This document shows positions 44,955 through 53,748 of a DNA stretch of 64,000 nucleotides, piece after piece. Source of the stretch: Silvibacterium dinghuense (GTDB taxonomy: Bacteria; Acidobacteriota; Terriglobia; Terriglobales; Acidobacteriaceae). The DNA lies in the NCBI RefSeq assembly GCF_004123295.1, contig NZ_SDMK01000002.1:248001-312000 (forward strand). Reading direction: 5' to 3'. Numbering within the stretch: the stretch's first letter is position 1; each line of letters begins with the position of its first letter. The notes under the pieces were generated by a model, which was given only the letters and a program-made list of their open reading frames with translations, did no database searches and had not been told where the DNA came from. The position numbers and the translations under genes were made by a program.

Positions 44955-45704
44955 GTGACAGGAAAGCAGGAGATTGTGTTTGAGCTCTGCGCCGAAAGCG
45001 TAGAGGCTTGCGTCGCTGGAGAAGCAGGAGGCGCGGATCGCATCGAGCTATGCACCGCTCTGGTGGAAGACGGTCTGACGCCGAGCCATGGCCTGGTGCG
45101 GGTAGCGTTGGAGCGCTGCAATCTCCCCATCCATATTCTGGTGCGTCCCCGGGCCGGCGATTTTGTCTACTCTGAAGCCGAGTTCGTCACAATGAAGGAA
45201 GACATCGCGCATTTCAAGCAGATGGGAGTGGCCGGATTTGTCATCGGCGTGCTCCACGCTGACGGGACGGTCGATAGGGAGCGTACCCGTGAGCTGGTCG
45301 AACTGGCGGCTCCGTTTGAAGTCACATTCCATCGTGCCTTTGATGTGACCCCTTCGCTCGAGCAGGCGCTCGAGGATGTGATTGCCATTGGCTGCAAGCG
45401 GGTTTTGACTTCAGCCGGTGCACCGGACGTGGTAACGGGTGCACCAATGCTGGCCACCCTGGTGGAGCAGGCTGCAGGACGGACAGAGATCGCGCTCGGC
45501 GGCGGCCTGCGCATCGAAGATGCGGAGTGGCTGGTGCGCGTGACCAAGGCGCGGCATTACCATGGCTCGCTGCGGCAATCCGAGCCGGCCCCAGTGCTGG
45601 CGGTGGGCGATGAGGGAATGGAAGCAGTGGCGTCTCGTCGGGGACGCAGCATCGTCAACCCGAAAGATGTGCAGACCATGGTGGCGAAATTACGCAACTC
45701 CTGA
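44955..45704 (+). CDS. cutC: Copper homeostasis protein CutC
   Basis: A 249-residue TIM-barrel protein of the CutC family. Family hallmarks are FELCAESVEACVAGEAGGAD, RIELCTALVEDGLTPS, VRPRAGDFVYSEAE, FHRAFDVTPSLEQALED and LTSAGAPDVVTGAP. CutC was linked to copper tolerance in E. coli, but its biochemical role remains debated. The GTG at 44955 (reading MTGKQEIVFEL) follows GAGG; GTGs at 44916 and 44976 are alternatives. The efflux operon is divergent upstream, and a MITE-like element begins 7 nt after the stop. Confidence 0.92.
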   Translation: MTGKQEIVFELCAESVEACVAGEAGGADRIELCTALVEDGLTPSHGLVRVALERCNLPIHILVRPRAGDFVYSEAEFVTMKEDIAHFKQMGVAGFVIGVLHADGTVDRERTRELVELAAPFEVTFHRAFDVTPSLEQALEDVIAIGCKRVLTSAGAPDVVTGAPMLATLVEQAAGRTEIALGGGLRIEDAEWLVRVTKARHYHGSLRQSEPAPVLAVGDEGMEAVASRRGRSIVNPKDVQTMVAKLRNS

Positions 45705-45710
45705 GAGTCT

Positions 45711-45979
45711 AGAGCCTGTTAGGGATTTTCCGGTGGTCGTCGTTGCTGGGGAAAATCGGCCCAGACGAGGCGGAGGACGAAGGCTTTGGTCATTCCAAGG
45801 CGAGGCCGACAACGAAGTATGGGCCGATTTTCCCCGCAACCCGAAGGGCTGGGGCCAATTTTCCCGATCTCTTCGTCGTTCGCTGCTCGGAGATAACCCG
45901 ATATCCGTCGCAACTCGCTCCTCGACCTCGAAAAAATTGTCGCCCAGCGACGGCCGCCGGAAAATCCCTAACAGGCTCT
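45711..45979. mobile_element. MITE-like element with perfect 23-bp inverted termini
   Basis: The ends 45711-45733 (starting AGAGCCTGTTAGGGATTTTC) and 45957-45979 are exact inverted repeats of 23 bp, and the similarity continues imperfectly inwards. Inside, 45748-45763 (GGGGAAAATCGGCCCA) and 45820-45835 form a second perfect 16-bp inverted pair, and 45851-45866 is a near-copy of that arm. Total length is 269 bp. No transposase is encoded; only short frames cross it. No clear target duplication flanks it. It fills most of the 360-nt gap between cutC and the S9 peptidase gene. A non-autonomous transposon is the best reading. Confidence 0.75.
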
Positions 45980-46064
45980 TGATTTCGCCGCATCTACTTT
46001 GCTGCGGCGTAATCAAGACGAATCGCGTAGAGCCTTCGCCAGAAGGCTTACGCGTGGAGGATGG

Positions 46065-48407
46065 ATGCGCAGGCTGCCTTTGATCTTTCTTCTCGCCGCA
46101 ACCGGGGCATTCGCGGCGGATCGCGCGGTCCCCGCAGACCCGGTCACGCGCGCCGATTATGAGCGCGCGGCCCAGCTTCAGGACAAATACAAAGGACTGG
46201 CTCTGAACGTAGCCGAGATGCCGGCATGGATCGGCTCGACGGATATGTTCTGGTACCGGCGCAGCGTGGAAGGCGGCCATGACTTTGTACTGGTAAACGC
46301 GGAGACGCAGGAGAAGAAGCCGGCCTTCGACCATGCTCGGCTGGCTACAGCGCTTTCTTCTGCAACAGGCAAGACCTACAACCCGCGCGAGCTGCCGTTC
46401 CGTCGCATCGAACTTACTGAAAAACTGGATACAGTGCGTTTCGAGCTGGATGCTGCGCGCTGGGAATGTAACCTCGGCAGTTACGTATGCAGCAAAGAGC
46501 CTGCCCCGGATCAGTCTGCAAAGGATCCGGAGGACGAGGGGTACGACGATACTCCCAAGGCGATCAACGGCGACAAGACCACGAAGTGGTCACCGGACGG
46601 CAAATGGGAAGCCTTCGTAGAGAATTTCAACCTCTGCATCCGCGCCAAGGGCGAGACAGAGAAGGTCTTTCTGAGCATGGATGGCTCGGAGGGCAACTAC
46701 TACGCCTTCGACACGATTACCTGGGCCCCGGATTCGAAGCACCTTGTGGCCTATCGCGTGCGGCCCGGCTACAAGCGGCTGGTGCACTACGTCGAATCAT
46801 CGCCTGCGGATCAGCTGCAGCCCAAATACTCGGCCATGGTTTATCCCAAGGCCGGTGATGTGCTCACGCTCGAGCAGCCGGTGCTCTTCGAGGTATCTCC
46901 CAACAAGGAGATGCCGGTGGCGAACGATCTCTTCCCGAATCCCTACAGCATCAGCGATCCGGTGTGGTGGAAGGACAGCCGCGGCTTCACCTTCGAATAC
47001 AACCAGCGTGGTCACCAGCTCTACCGCGTGATCGAAGTGTCTTCGACGAACGGAGAGGCGCGCACGCTGATTGACGAGCGTGCGACGACCTTTGTGAACT
47101 ATGAGCCTCTGACCGCGGACCAGTTCGATACCGGCAAAATCTATCGGCACGACCTCGAAGATGGCAAGGAGATCCTCTGGGCATCGGAGCGCGACGGGTG
47201 GGAGCATCTTTATCTCTACGACGGCCAGACCGGCAAGGTGAAGAACCTCATCACCAAGGGCGATTGGGTGGTGCGCGCCGTCGATCACGTGGATGATGCC
47301 AAGCGCCAGATTTACTTCGAAGCAAGCGGCATGGAGGCGGGTAAAGATCCTTATTCCATGCATCCGTACCGTATCAACTTTGACGGCACCGGCCTGACTC
47401 CGCTCTCGACGCAGGAAGCCGATCACAGACTGAGTTTCTCGCCCGACGGCAAGTACTACGTGGATCTCTATTCCACGCTGGAAGTGCCTCCGGTTCTCGA
47501 ACTGCACAGCACCGCCGGTGATAAGGCGACGGCGACAATCGAGCAGGCCGACGTGCGGCATCTGCTCGAATCGGGATGGCGTCCGCCGGATGTCTTCACC
47601 GCCAAGGGACGTGACGGCAAGACAGATATCTGGGGTGTGATCTACAAGCCGGCAAACTTCGATCCACACAAGAAGTATCCGGTCATTGAGGATATCTACG
47701 CCGGGCCGCAGGGCTCATTCGTCCCGAAAGACTTCGGTGTCTACACGCAACCGCTGACAGAGCTGGGCTTCGTCGTGGTGCAGATCGACGGCATGGGCAC
47801 GAACAATCGATCACGCGCCTTCCACGATGTGACCTGGCAGAACATCAAGGATGCGGGCTTCCCCGATCGCATCCTGTGGCATCAGGCCGCGGCGAAGCAG
47901 TTCCCGTGGTACGACATCACGCGCGTAGGCATCTTCGGTACGTCATCTGGCGGACAGAGCGCGATGGGGGCGCTGTTGTTCCACCCGGAGTTCTACAAGG
48001 TGGCTGTCGCCAACAGCGGCTGCTATGACAATCGGATGGACAAGATCTGGTGGAACGAGCAGTGGATGGGTTGGCCGGTGGGACCGCAGTATGCGGCCTC
48101 CTCCGACGTGGACAACGCACATCTGCTCGAAGGCAAGCTGATGCTGGTCGTCGGCGAGATGGATAAGAACGTCGATCCATCGAGCACCTACCAGGTGGTG
48201 AATGCGCTCATCAAGGCGAACAAGACCTTCACGCTGCTCACCGTGCCCGGCGGCGATCACGGCGCGGGCGGAGCCTATGGACAGCGGGCGCTCGAAGACT
48301 TCTTCGTGCACAACCTGCTCGGCCAGGAGACACCGGACTGGAATGCTCCGGAACCGGAAACCCCGGATAAAAACAAGCCGGACACGGCAACCAGGACTGC
48401 GAAGTAG
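46065..48407 (+). CDS. Secreted S9 prolyl oligopeptidase/DPP IV-like peptidase
   Basis: A 780-residue exported serine peptidase. The ATG at 46065 follows GGAGG and gives a signal peptide MRRLPLIFLLAATGAFA. An N-terminal beta-propeller of the DPP IV type (about 60-520) precedes an alpha/beta-hydrolase domain. The nucleophile lies in GIFGTSSGGQSAMG (around residues 622-635), the catalytic Asp is probably in VVGEMDKNVDPSS, and the His is in PGGDHGAGG. It would remove dipeptides from peptide N-termini, often after proline. The MITE-like element lies directly upstream, so its promoter may be affected by or lie within that element. Confidence 0.93.
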   Translation: MRRLPLIFLLAATGAFAADRAVPADPVTRADYERAAQLQDKYKGLALNVAEMPAWIGSTDMFWYRRSVEGGHDFVLVNAETQEKKPAFDHARLATALSSATGKTYNPRELPFRRIELTEKLDTVRFELDAARWECNLGSYVCSKEPAPDQSAKDPEDEGYDDTPKAINGDKTTKWSPDGKWEAFVENFNLCIRAKGETEKVFLSMDGSEGNYYAFDTITWAPDSKHLVAYRVRPGYKRLVHYVESSPADQLQPKYSAMVYPKAGDVLTLEQPVLFEVSPNKEMPVANDLFPNPYSISDPVWWKDSRGFTFEYNQRGHQLYRVIEVSSTNGEARTLIDERATTFVNYEPLTADQFDTGKIYRHDLEDGKEILWASERDGWEHLYLYDGQTGKVKNLITKGDWVVRAVDHVDDAKRQIYFEASGMEAGKDPYSMHPYRINFDGTGLTPLSTQEADHRLSFSPDGKYYVDLYSTLEVPPVLELHSTAGDKATATIEQADVRHLLESGWRPPDVFTAKGRDGKTDIWGVIYKPANFDPHKKYPVIEDIYAGPQGSFVPKDFGVYTQPLTELGFVVVQIDGMGTNNRSRAFHDVTWQNIKDAGFPDRILWHQAAAKQFPWYDITRVGIFGTSSGGQSAMGALLFHPEFYKVAVANSGCYDNRMDKIWWNEQWMGWPVGPQYAASSDVDNAHLLEGKLMLVVGEMDKNVDPSSTYQVVNALIKANKTFTLLTVPGGDHGAGGAYGQRALEDFFVHNLLGQETPDWNAPEPETPDKNKPDTATRTAK

Positions 48408-48425
48408 AGAAAGCAAAAAGGCCGG

Positions 48426-48453
48426 CAGCAATGCCGGCCTTTTCGTTTGCCAT
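48426..48453. terminator. Bidirectional terminator
   Basis: A 12-bp perfect stem (48426-48437 with 48442-48453) with a GCAA loop. A and T tracts on both sides serve the S9 peptidase gene and the convergent DUF885 gene. Confidence 0.92.
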
Positions 48454-48464
48454 GGAAGGAGTTG

Positions 48465-50219
48465 TTACTGCGCCTTCTTCTGCGCGTCCACCCAGCCGCG
48501 GATGCGTGCATCGAGAACATCGAGCGGCAGCGGTCCTTCGGCAAGCACCGCATCGTGGAAGCTGCGGATGTCGAACTTCGCGCCGAGCTGCTCTTTTGCA
48601 TAGGCACGCAGTTCGAGAATCTTCATCTGTCCAAGCTTGTAGGCAAGTGCCTGCCCGGGCCATGCGATGTAGCGATCGACTTCGCTCTCGATGTTCTTTT
48701 CATCCATCGCCGTGTGATCGCGGAAGAACTGGATCATCTGCTCACGCGTCCAGTGATCCTGATGCACGCCGGTATCGACGACCAGGCGGATGGAGCGCCA
48801 CATCTCGTTCTCGAGGCGGCCATATTCGCTGTAAGGGTCCTGATAAAAGCCCACCTCTTTGCCCAGCCGCTCGGCATAGAGCGCCCATCCTTCGGAGTAG
48901 GCGTTGTAATCGGCAAACTGGCGGAAGGTGGGCAGATCGCTCCGCTCCTGTGCGATGGAGAACTGCATGTGATGGCCGGGAATGCCCTCGTGATAGGCGA
49001 TTGCCTCCACGTTCAGCAGCAGGCGATGCGTCGGATCATACTCATTCACATTCACGCGGCCTGGACGATTCGCAGCACCAGGTGAGTAGTCGGCCGGCAC
49101 AGCATCGGGTGCACGAAAAGCATCCATGGGCACAACTTCGAGCTTGTTCTTCGGCAGGCGATGGAAGAGCTCCGGCAGCTTGGCGACCATCTGGTCTTCG
49201 TAATGCTGATAGAGGCCGAGCACCTGTTCACCGGATTTGCCGTAGAGATCGCGATCATTGCGGATGTGCTCGTTGAAGCTCTTGAGATCGGAATAGCCCT
49301 GCGATTTTGCAAGCGCAAGCATCTGCTCGTCGATCTCTTTCACCTGCTTCAAGCCCATGGCGTGGATGGCATCGGGCGAAAGCTCTGTCGTGGTGTTGTC
49401 CTTGATCGCCTGGCGATACCGCGCGGCGCCATCGGGCAGTGACCAGATACCATCCTCGGTGCGGCCGTGCGGCGCATAGTCGTTCTTCACGAAAGCCTCG
49501 AACTTCGCATACGCAGGTGTCACATCCTGCGCGATCGCATCGAGGATTCCTTTGCGCAGGCGGTCCTGATCCGCTGCCGAGATCGATGCGGGAAAGCTCT
49601 TGATCGGTGCGGCGAAGGGGCTTTCTTCCGGACTCTTGTCCGCAATGTCGTGAATCTCGGTGACGGCGATTGCCAGCAGGGAACGCGGCGGCATCAGGTG
49701 ATCGCGCAGGCCAAGGCGCATATCTTCGGTGATCTGCGCAAAGGCCGTGGGCAGTGCATGCAGGCGGGCGATGTAGTTCTCATAGTCCTGCACCGTGCGA
49801 AAGGGCATCTGCGAAGCAAGCGCGGCATAGTCGAGATGCGGGCCGTTCATCTGATCGACGGGCATCTCCCACTTGCGGAAGGGCGCATCTTCGATCTTCC
49901 GCTCCAGGCTGCGCATGATGAGCGTGCGGTTGAGCTGCGCTTCGTTGCTGAGCGTCTTCGGATCGATAGCATCGAAGCCTTGAAGCGCGGCCTTCGCATG
50001 CTCCGTGTCGCGGGCAAAAGCGGCTGCGGAGTAGTCGGTGAGGCGATCGTTGTAGCGCGTGTCGCCCACATAGGTTGCCATCTCAGGGTTGGCGCGAAGC
50101 TCGTACTGCCATTCGGCGTCGATGGCGGCCTTCAGGCGCGCATCGCCGGTAGGAGCAACGGTCTGGGCAAGAGCCGTGGTAGCCAGGGCGAGCAGGATAG
50201 CAAGAGAGGCGGTGCGCAA
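48465..50219 (-). CDS. Secreted DUF885 metallopeptidase-like protein
   Basis: A 584-residue exported protein of the DUF885 family. The zinc-binding motif HEGIPGHH (around residue 409) and a downstream Glu in YSEGWALYAERLG match the gluzincin-like core of these proteins, which are thought to be carboxypeptidase-like but are poorly characterised. The TTG at 50219 follows AGGAG with 6-nt spacing and gives the signal peptide MRTASLAILLALATTALA; the frame continues upstream to 50270 without such features. It shares a terminator with the S9 peptidase gene, so two secreted peptidases face each other. Confidence 0.9.
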   Translation of the reverse strand: MRTASLAILLALATTALAQTVAPTGDARLKAAIDAEWQYELRANPEMATYVGDTRYNDRLTDYSAAAFARDTEHAKAALQGFDAIDPKTLSNEAQLNRTLIMRSLERKIEDAPFRKWEMPVDQMNGPHLDYAALASQMPFRTVQDYENYIARLHALPTAFAQITEDMRLGLRDHLMPPRSLLAIAVTEIHDIADKSPEESPFAAPIKSFPASISAADQDRLRKGILDAIAQDVTPAYAKFEAFVKNDYAPHGRTEDGIWSLPDGAARYRQAIKDNTTTELSPDAIHAMGLKQVKEIDEQMLALAKSQGYSDLKSFNEHIRNDRDLYGKSGEQVLGLYQHYEDQMVAKLPELFHRLPKNKLEVVPMDAFRAPDAVPADYSPGAANRPGRVNVNEYDPTHRLLLNVEAIAYHEGIPGHHMQFSIAQERSDLPTFRQFADYNAYSEGWALYAERLGKEVGFYQDPYSEYGRLENEMWRSIRLVVDTGVHQDHWTREQMIQFFRDHTAMDEKNIESEVDRYIAWPGQALAYKLGQMKILELRAYAKEQLGAKFDIRSFHDAVLAEGPLPLDVLDARIRGWVDAQKKAQ

Positions 50220-50303
50220 GGGCAGCTCCTGAGAGGCAGATGAAGGGAATGAAAAATATGTGCCCGTCACGGTGACAAATCCGCAACGGGCGGTGAGATG
50301 AGA

Positions 50304-51893
50304 CTATGCCTGGATGGCATCCCGGGTAAAGACACCGTTGACAAGGCGCTGGACACCGAGCGGATTCGCATTCTGAAGCTCCGCAGGCAGCAGGCTCTGC
50401 GGATAGCCCTGGAAGCAGACCGGCCGCGCGAAGCGGAAGATGGCCATGCTGCCCACCGAGGTGGTGCGGCTGTCGGAGGTCGCAGGATACGGACCGCCAT
50501 GGACCATCGCATGGCTCACTTCGACGCCAGTGGGATAGCCATTGAAGATAAGCCGGCCGACCTTCTGCTCAAGAATGGCGATGAGGTCCGTGTTGGCGGC
50601 AAGATCCTCTTCCGTGCCGAGGATCGTTGCAGTCAGGTGCCCGCGCAGGCCGCGAGCAGCCGCGAGCATCTGCTCACGCTGCTCGTAGTGGACGAGCAGC
50701 GTGCTCGGTCCGAAGATCTCATCCGCCAGCTCGGGCTTGCTCAGCAGCTCAGCCGCGGTCGTCTCCAGCAGCGCCGCGGTTGAGGCCGCTCCGGTGCTCT
50801 CGTTCTCCGTGCGATAAAGCGTGTTCACGGATGCATCGCCTGCGCGCTTCTCGATGCCGCTGCGATAGTGCTTCGCAATGCCCGGCGTGAGCATGGAGAA
50901 CGTCGCGACGCCTGCGGCCTTTGTCTTGAGCTCTTCGACGAGGCTCGCAGCATCGGCCGAGCGGTCGAGGAAGACAAGGCCCGGCTTGGTGCAGAACTGT
51001 CCCGCGCCGAGCGTGTAGGAGCCGGTAAGATCCGCAGCCACTTTCTCATGCTGCTTGAGTGCGCCGGGCAGGATGAAGACCGGGTTGGTGCTGCTCATCT
51101 CGGCATAGCAGGGGATAGGCTCGGGGCGCGCATGGCAGAGATCGACCAGCGCCTTGCCCGCGGCGAGCGAGCCGGTGAAGCCGACCGCCTTGATGAGCGG
51201 ATGCTGCACCAGCTGCACGCCAATCTCAATACCCGCGTCGAAGAGCAGGGAGAAGACGCCGGGGTGCAGACCGCAGTCCTTCACCGCCTGCTGAATCGCG
51301 CCAGCAACGAGCTCGCTGGTGCCGGGATGCGCCGGGTGCGCCTTGACCACCACAGGATTGCCGGCCGCAAGCGCCGAAGCCGTGTCGCCACCGGCGACCG
51401 AAAAGGCCAGCGGAAAGTTGCTTGCTCCAAAGACAGCAACAGGCCCGAGCGGCACGAGCACGGTGCGTAGATCGGGGCGGGGAAGCGGCTTGCGCTCGGG
51501 CAGCGCCGTGTCGATGCGCGGGCTGGTCCACGAGCCTTCCTCTACCACATCGGCAAACAGCCGCAGTTGGCCTGTGGTCCGGCCCACCTCGCCCTGCAGG
51601 CGAGGCAGAGGCAGCGCCGTTTCAAGATGCGCGCGTTCGACAAGCTGCTCGGTAATCGCCTGGATGCGGTCAGCGACAGCGCGCAGGAATGCGGCGCGTT
51701 CCTTGCCCGAGAGTTTGCGATAGCTCGCAGAGGCTTCCTGCGCCAAAGTGACAGCGCGATCGACATCCGCCACGGAGGCGGGGAAGAAATCTCCGGGAAG
51801 TGTTTCACCGGTAACGGGATTGATGCCGTGAAAAGGTGCCGACGAAGCGGCAGCGCGATCTGCGCCCAGGAACGATACACCGAGTAGAGTCAA
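50304..51893 (-). CDS. NADP-type aldehyde dehydrogenase, KGSADH-like
   Basis: A 529-residue aldehyde dehydrogenase resembling alpha-ketoglutaric semialdehyde dehydrogenases, which act at the end of sugar-acid or hydroxyproline breakdown. FHGINPVTGETLPGDFFPAS is typical of that subgroup. Catalytic Glu lies in YAEMSSTNPVFILPG and catalytic Cys in AGQFCTKPGLVF; the cofactor site includes GASNFPLAFSVAGGDTASAL. The TTG at 51893 follows GGAGG with 4-nt spacing; a TTG at 51926 would add 11 residues. TACAAT at 51931-51936 on the minus strand may be its -10 box. No partner catabolic genes are adjacent. Confidence 0.88.
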   Translation of the reverse strand: MTLLGVSFLGADRAAASSAPFHGINPVTGETLPGDFFPASVADVDRAVTLAQEASASYRKLSGKERAAFLRAVADRIQAITEQLVERAHLETALPLPRLQGEVGRTTGQLRLFADVVEEGSWTSPRIDTALPERKPLPRPDLRTVLVPLGPVAVFGASNFPLAFSVAGGDTASALAAGNPVVVKAHPAHPGTSELVAGAIQQAVKDCGLHPGVFSLLFDAGIEIGVQLVQHPLIKAVGFTGSLAAGKALVDLCHARPEPIPCYAEMSSTNPVFILPGALKQHEKVAADLTGSYTLGAGQFCTKPGLVFLDRSADAASLVEELKTKAAGVATFSMLTPGIAKHYRSGIEKRAGDASVNTLYRTENESTGAASTAALLETTAAELLSKPELADEIFGPSTLLVHYEQREQMLAAARGLRGHLTATILGTEEDLAANTDLIAILEQKVGRLIFNGYPTGVEVSHAMVHGGPYPATSDSRTTSVGSMAIFRFARPVCFQGYPQSLLPAELQNANPLGVQRLVNGVFTRDAIQA

Positions 51894-52070
51894 AGAGCCT
51901 CCGTTGCTGCTGGTCCGTAAGTTCAATTTGATTGTATGCGAAATTGAATCCGAAAAACTCTGGCTCTTGCAGTCATCCTGTAAGCAGCCGAACAGCTACA
52001 GGATATTTGGCAGCGCGGATGGTGGCCGGTATGATGCCAGCGTTGCAAATTTGCAGAGGAGACGGTAGCG

Positions 52071-53105
52071 ATGCGAGTGGGTCTGTTGACGGGCGGCGGT
52101 GATTGCCCTGGGTTGAATGCGGTCATTCACGCGGTGGTCAAGAAGGGCATCATTCACTACGGCGACGAGTTCGTCGGATTCCTCGAGGGCTGGCGCGGTG
52201 TGCTCGACAACAACACCATTCCGCTGACCCTGGCCACGGTCGACGGCATCCTGACCAAGGGAGGCACCATCCTCAGAACCTCGCGCACCAATGTGCGGAA
52301 GATCGAGGGCGGCATCCAGAAGTGCGTGGAGACGCTGAAGGCCAACAAGCTGGACGCGCTGATCGCCATCGGCGGCGACGACACGCAGTCGGTAACGAAT
52401 GCGCTCATCGAGGCGGGTGTGCCCGGAGTCGGCGTGCCCAAGACCATCGACAACGACCTGAACGGCACCGATGTCTGCTTCGGCTTCGACACCGCCGTTG
52501 GTATTGCTACCGAGGCGATTGACCGCCTGCACACCACGGCCGAAGCGCACAATCGCGTCATCGTCTGCGAGGTGATGGGCCGCGATGCGGGATGGATCGC
52601 GCTGACGGCAGGCGTGGCTGGCAATGCGCACGTCGTACTGGTGCCGGAAAAGCCGATCGATCTCGATCACGTATGCGCACTCCTCAAGTACAACCACGAC
52701 CATGGCAAGAAGTACGGCATTGTCGTAGTCGCAGAGGGCGCAAAGCTGCCGAGCGGGGCTCAGACTACGGTTGGCAGCAAGGTCGACTCTTTCGGGCATG
52801 CGCGGCTGAGCGGCATCGCCCAGGCGCTGGCCGAGGCCATCGAAGAGAAGACCGGCTATGAAACACGTTCGGTGAATCTGGGGCATACGCAACGCGGCGG
52901 CACGCCTTCGGCCTATGACCGCATGCTGGCTACCCGCTACGGCCTGGCAGCGATCGACATGGTCCACAAGGGCGAATTCGGACGCCTGGTGGTGCTGCGC
53001 GGCACCGAGATCCAGAGCATCCCGTTGGCCGAGGCCATCTCGAAGAACCGCACCGTGGACGATCACTTTCTGGAGATCCTGACCGGACTGGAACCGAAGG
53101 TGTAA
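52071..53105 (+). CDS. 6-phosphofructokinase, probably PPi-dependent
   Basis: A 344-residue phosphofructokinase that phosphorylates fructose 6-phosphate at C1. The phosphate-donor site starts MRVGLLTGGGDCPGLN. Two donor-specificity positions point to pyrophosphate: Asp104 in AIGGDDTQS (ATP enzymes have Gly) and Lys124 in VPKTIDND (E. coli ATP enzyme has Gly). Substrate residues TIDND, MGRDAGWIAL and LGHTQRGGTPSAYDRM are intact. With PPi the reaction is reversible and could serve both glycolysis and gluconeogenesis. A GAGGAG SD precedes the ATG and a strong terminator follows. It is usually annotated pfkA/pfp; donor use is inferred, not shown. Confidence 0.93.
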   Translation: MRVGLLTGGGDCPGLNAVIHAVVKKGIIHYGDEFVGFLEGWRGVLDNNTIPLTLATVDGILTKGGTILRTSRTNVRKIEGGIQKCVETLKANKLDALIAIGGDDTQSVTNALIEAGVPGVGVPKTIDNDLNGTDVCFGFDTAVGIATEAIDRLHTTAEAHNRVIVCEVMGRDAGWIALTAGVAGNAHVVLVPEKPIDLDHVCALLKYNHDHGKKYGIVVVAEGAKLPSGAQTTVGSKVDSFGHARLSGIAQALAEAIEEKTGYETRSVNLGHTQRGGTPSAYDRMLATRYGLAAIDMVHKGEFGRLVVLRGTEIQSIPLAEAISKNRTVDDHFLEILTGLEPKV

Positions 53106-53124
53106 AGACCGGCTTCCGCAAGAG

Positions 53125-53157
53125 AAAAGCGGCAGAGCATAGGCTCTGCCGCTTTTT
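53125..53157 (+). terminator. Intrinsic terminator after phosphofructokinase gene
   Basis: A 14-bp perfect stem (53125-53138 with 53143-53156) with an ATAG loop, ending in TTTTT. It begins 19 nt after the stop codon. Confidence 0.93.
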
Positions 53158-53339
53158 GTTTGAAAAGGAACCGGAAAGAGTACGAGATAGGACGGAAATT
53201 CCTTGAAAGACGCGGTAAAAACAGGATATAAGCAGGGCGGCTGGCCTAATTTCAGGAAATTCGTCCCGTTTTCCTGCATACCCTGGTAATGGACTTCATT
53301 CGGGCCGGACAGAAGCACGCTGCAGGTCAGGAGCCATAC

Positions 53340-53654
53340 ATGAAATCGTCGACGGTGCGTACGCATGAAACGCGCGAAGTGATGGATATACGGCAGGCGT
53401 CGGATTATCTCGGCATCAGCCCGGACACGCTCTACAAATACGCATCGGAGTCCTTCATTCCTGCCTTCAAGCTGGGAAACCGGTGGCGCTTCAAGAAGTC
53501 GCGGCTGGATGAGTGGATGGATCAGCAGTCCGGAGTCTCCATTGCGCCGGAGCCCATGGCGGAAGCGAAGACAGCAAAGCCTCGCCAGAAGAAGCCGGTG
53601 CGCGGCACGCGCGTGGCGTCGCGTGGCAAGAGCGCGGTGCTGAAGATTTCCTGA
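53340..53654 (+). CDS. Excisionase-type helix-turn-helix DNA-binding protein
   Basis: A 104-residue protein with a MerR/excisionase-like winged HTH: MDIRQASDYLGISPDTLYKY followed by AFKLGNRWRFKKSRLDEWM. The C-terminal tail is very basic (PRQKKPVRGTRVASRGK) and resembles an AT-hook or histone-like extension. The ATG at 53340 follows AGGAG with 6-nt spacing. No integrase or recombinase is near, so despite the family name it is probably a chromosomal regulator rather than part of a mobile element. It precedes an acetyltransferase gene by 94 nt. Confidence 0.83.
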   Translation: MKSSTVRTHETREVMDIRQASDYLGISPDTLYKYASESFIPAFKLGNRWRFKKSRLDEWMDQQSGVSIAPEPMAEAKTAKPRQKKPVRGTRVASRGKSAVLKIS

Positions 53655-53748
53655 TCCGTTGTCATCGTTTTCCTTGCCGAGGCCGGAGTGCTCCGCGGAT
53701 GCTTTTCTCCGCATTCATGGATAGGCTAGAGGCTCTAGGGAAAAAGCG

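Noticed and set aside
45562-46083. Short frames within the MITE-like element
   Set aside because: They are created by the palindromic sequence, show no transposase motif, and run into the ends of neighbouring genes in the wrong phase.
51996-53714. 572-codon open frame on the minus strand
   Set aside because: It is antisense to the phosphofructokinase and HTH genes, which have clear family motifs and SD sites. No domain is recognisable in the antisense product.
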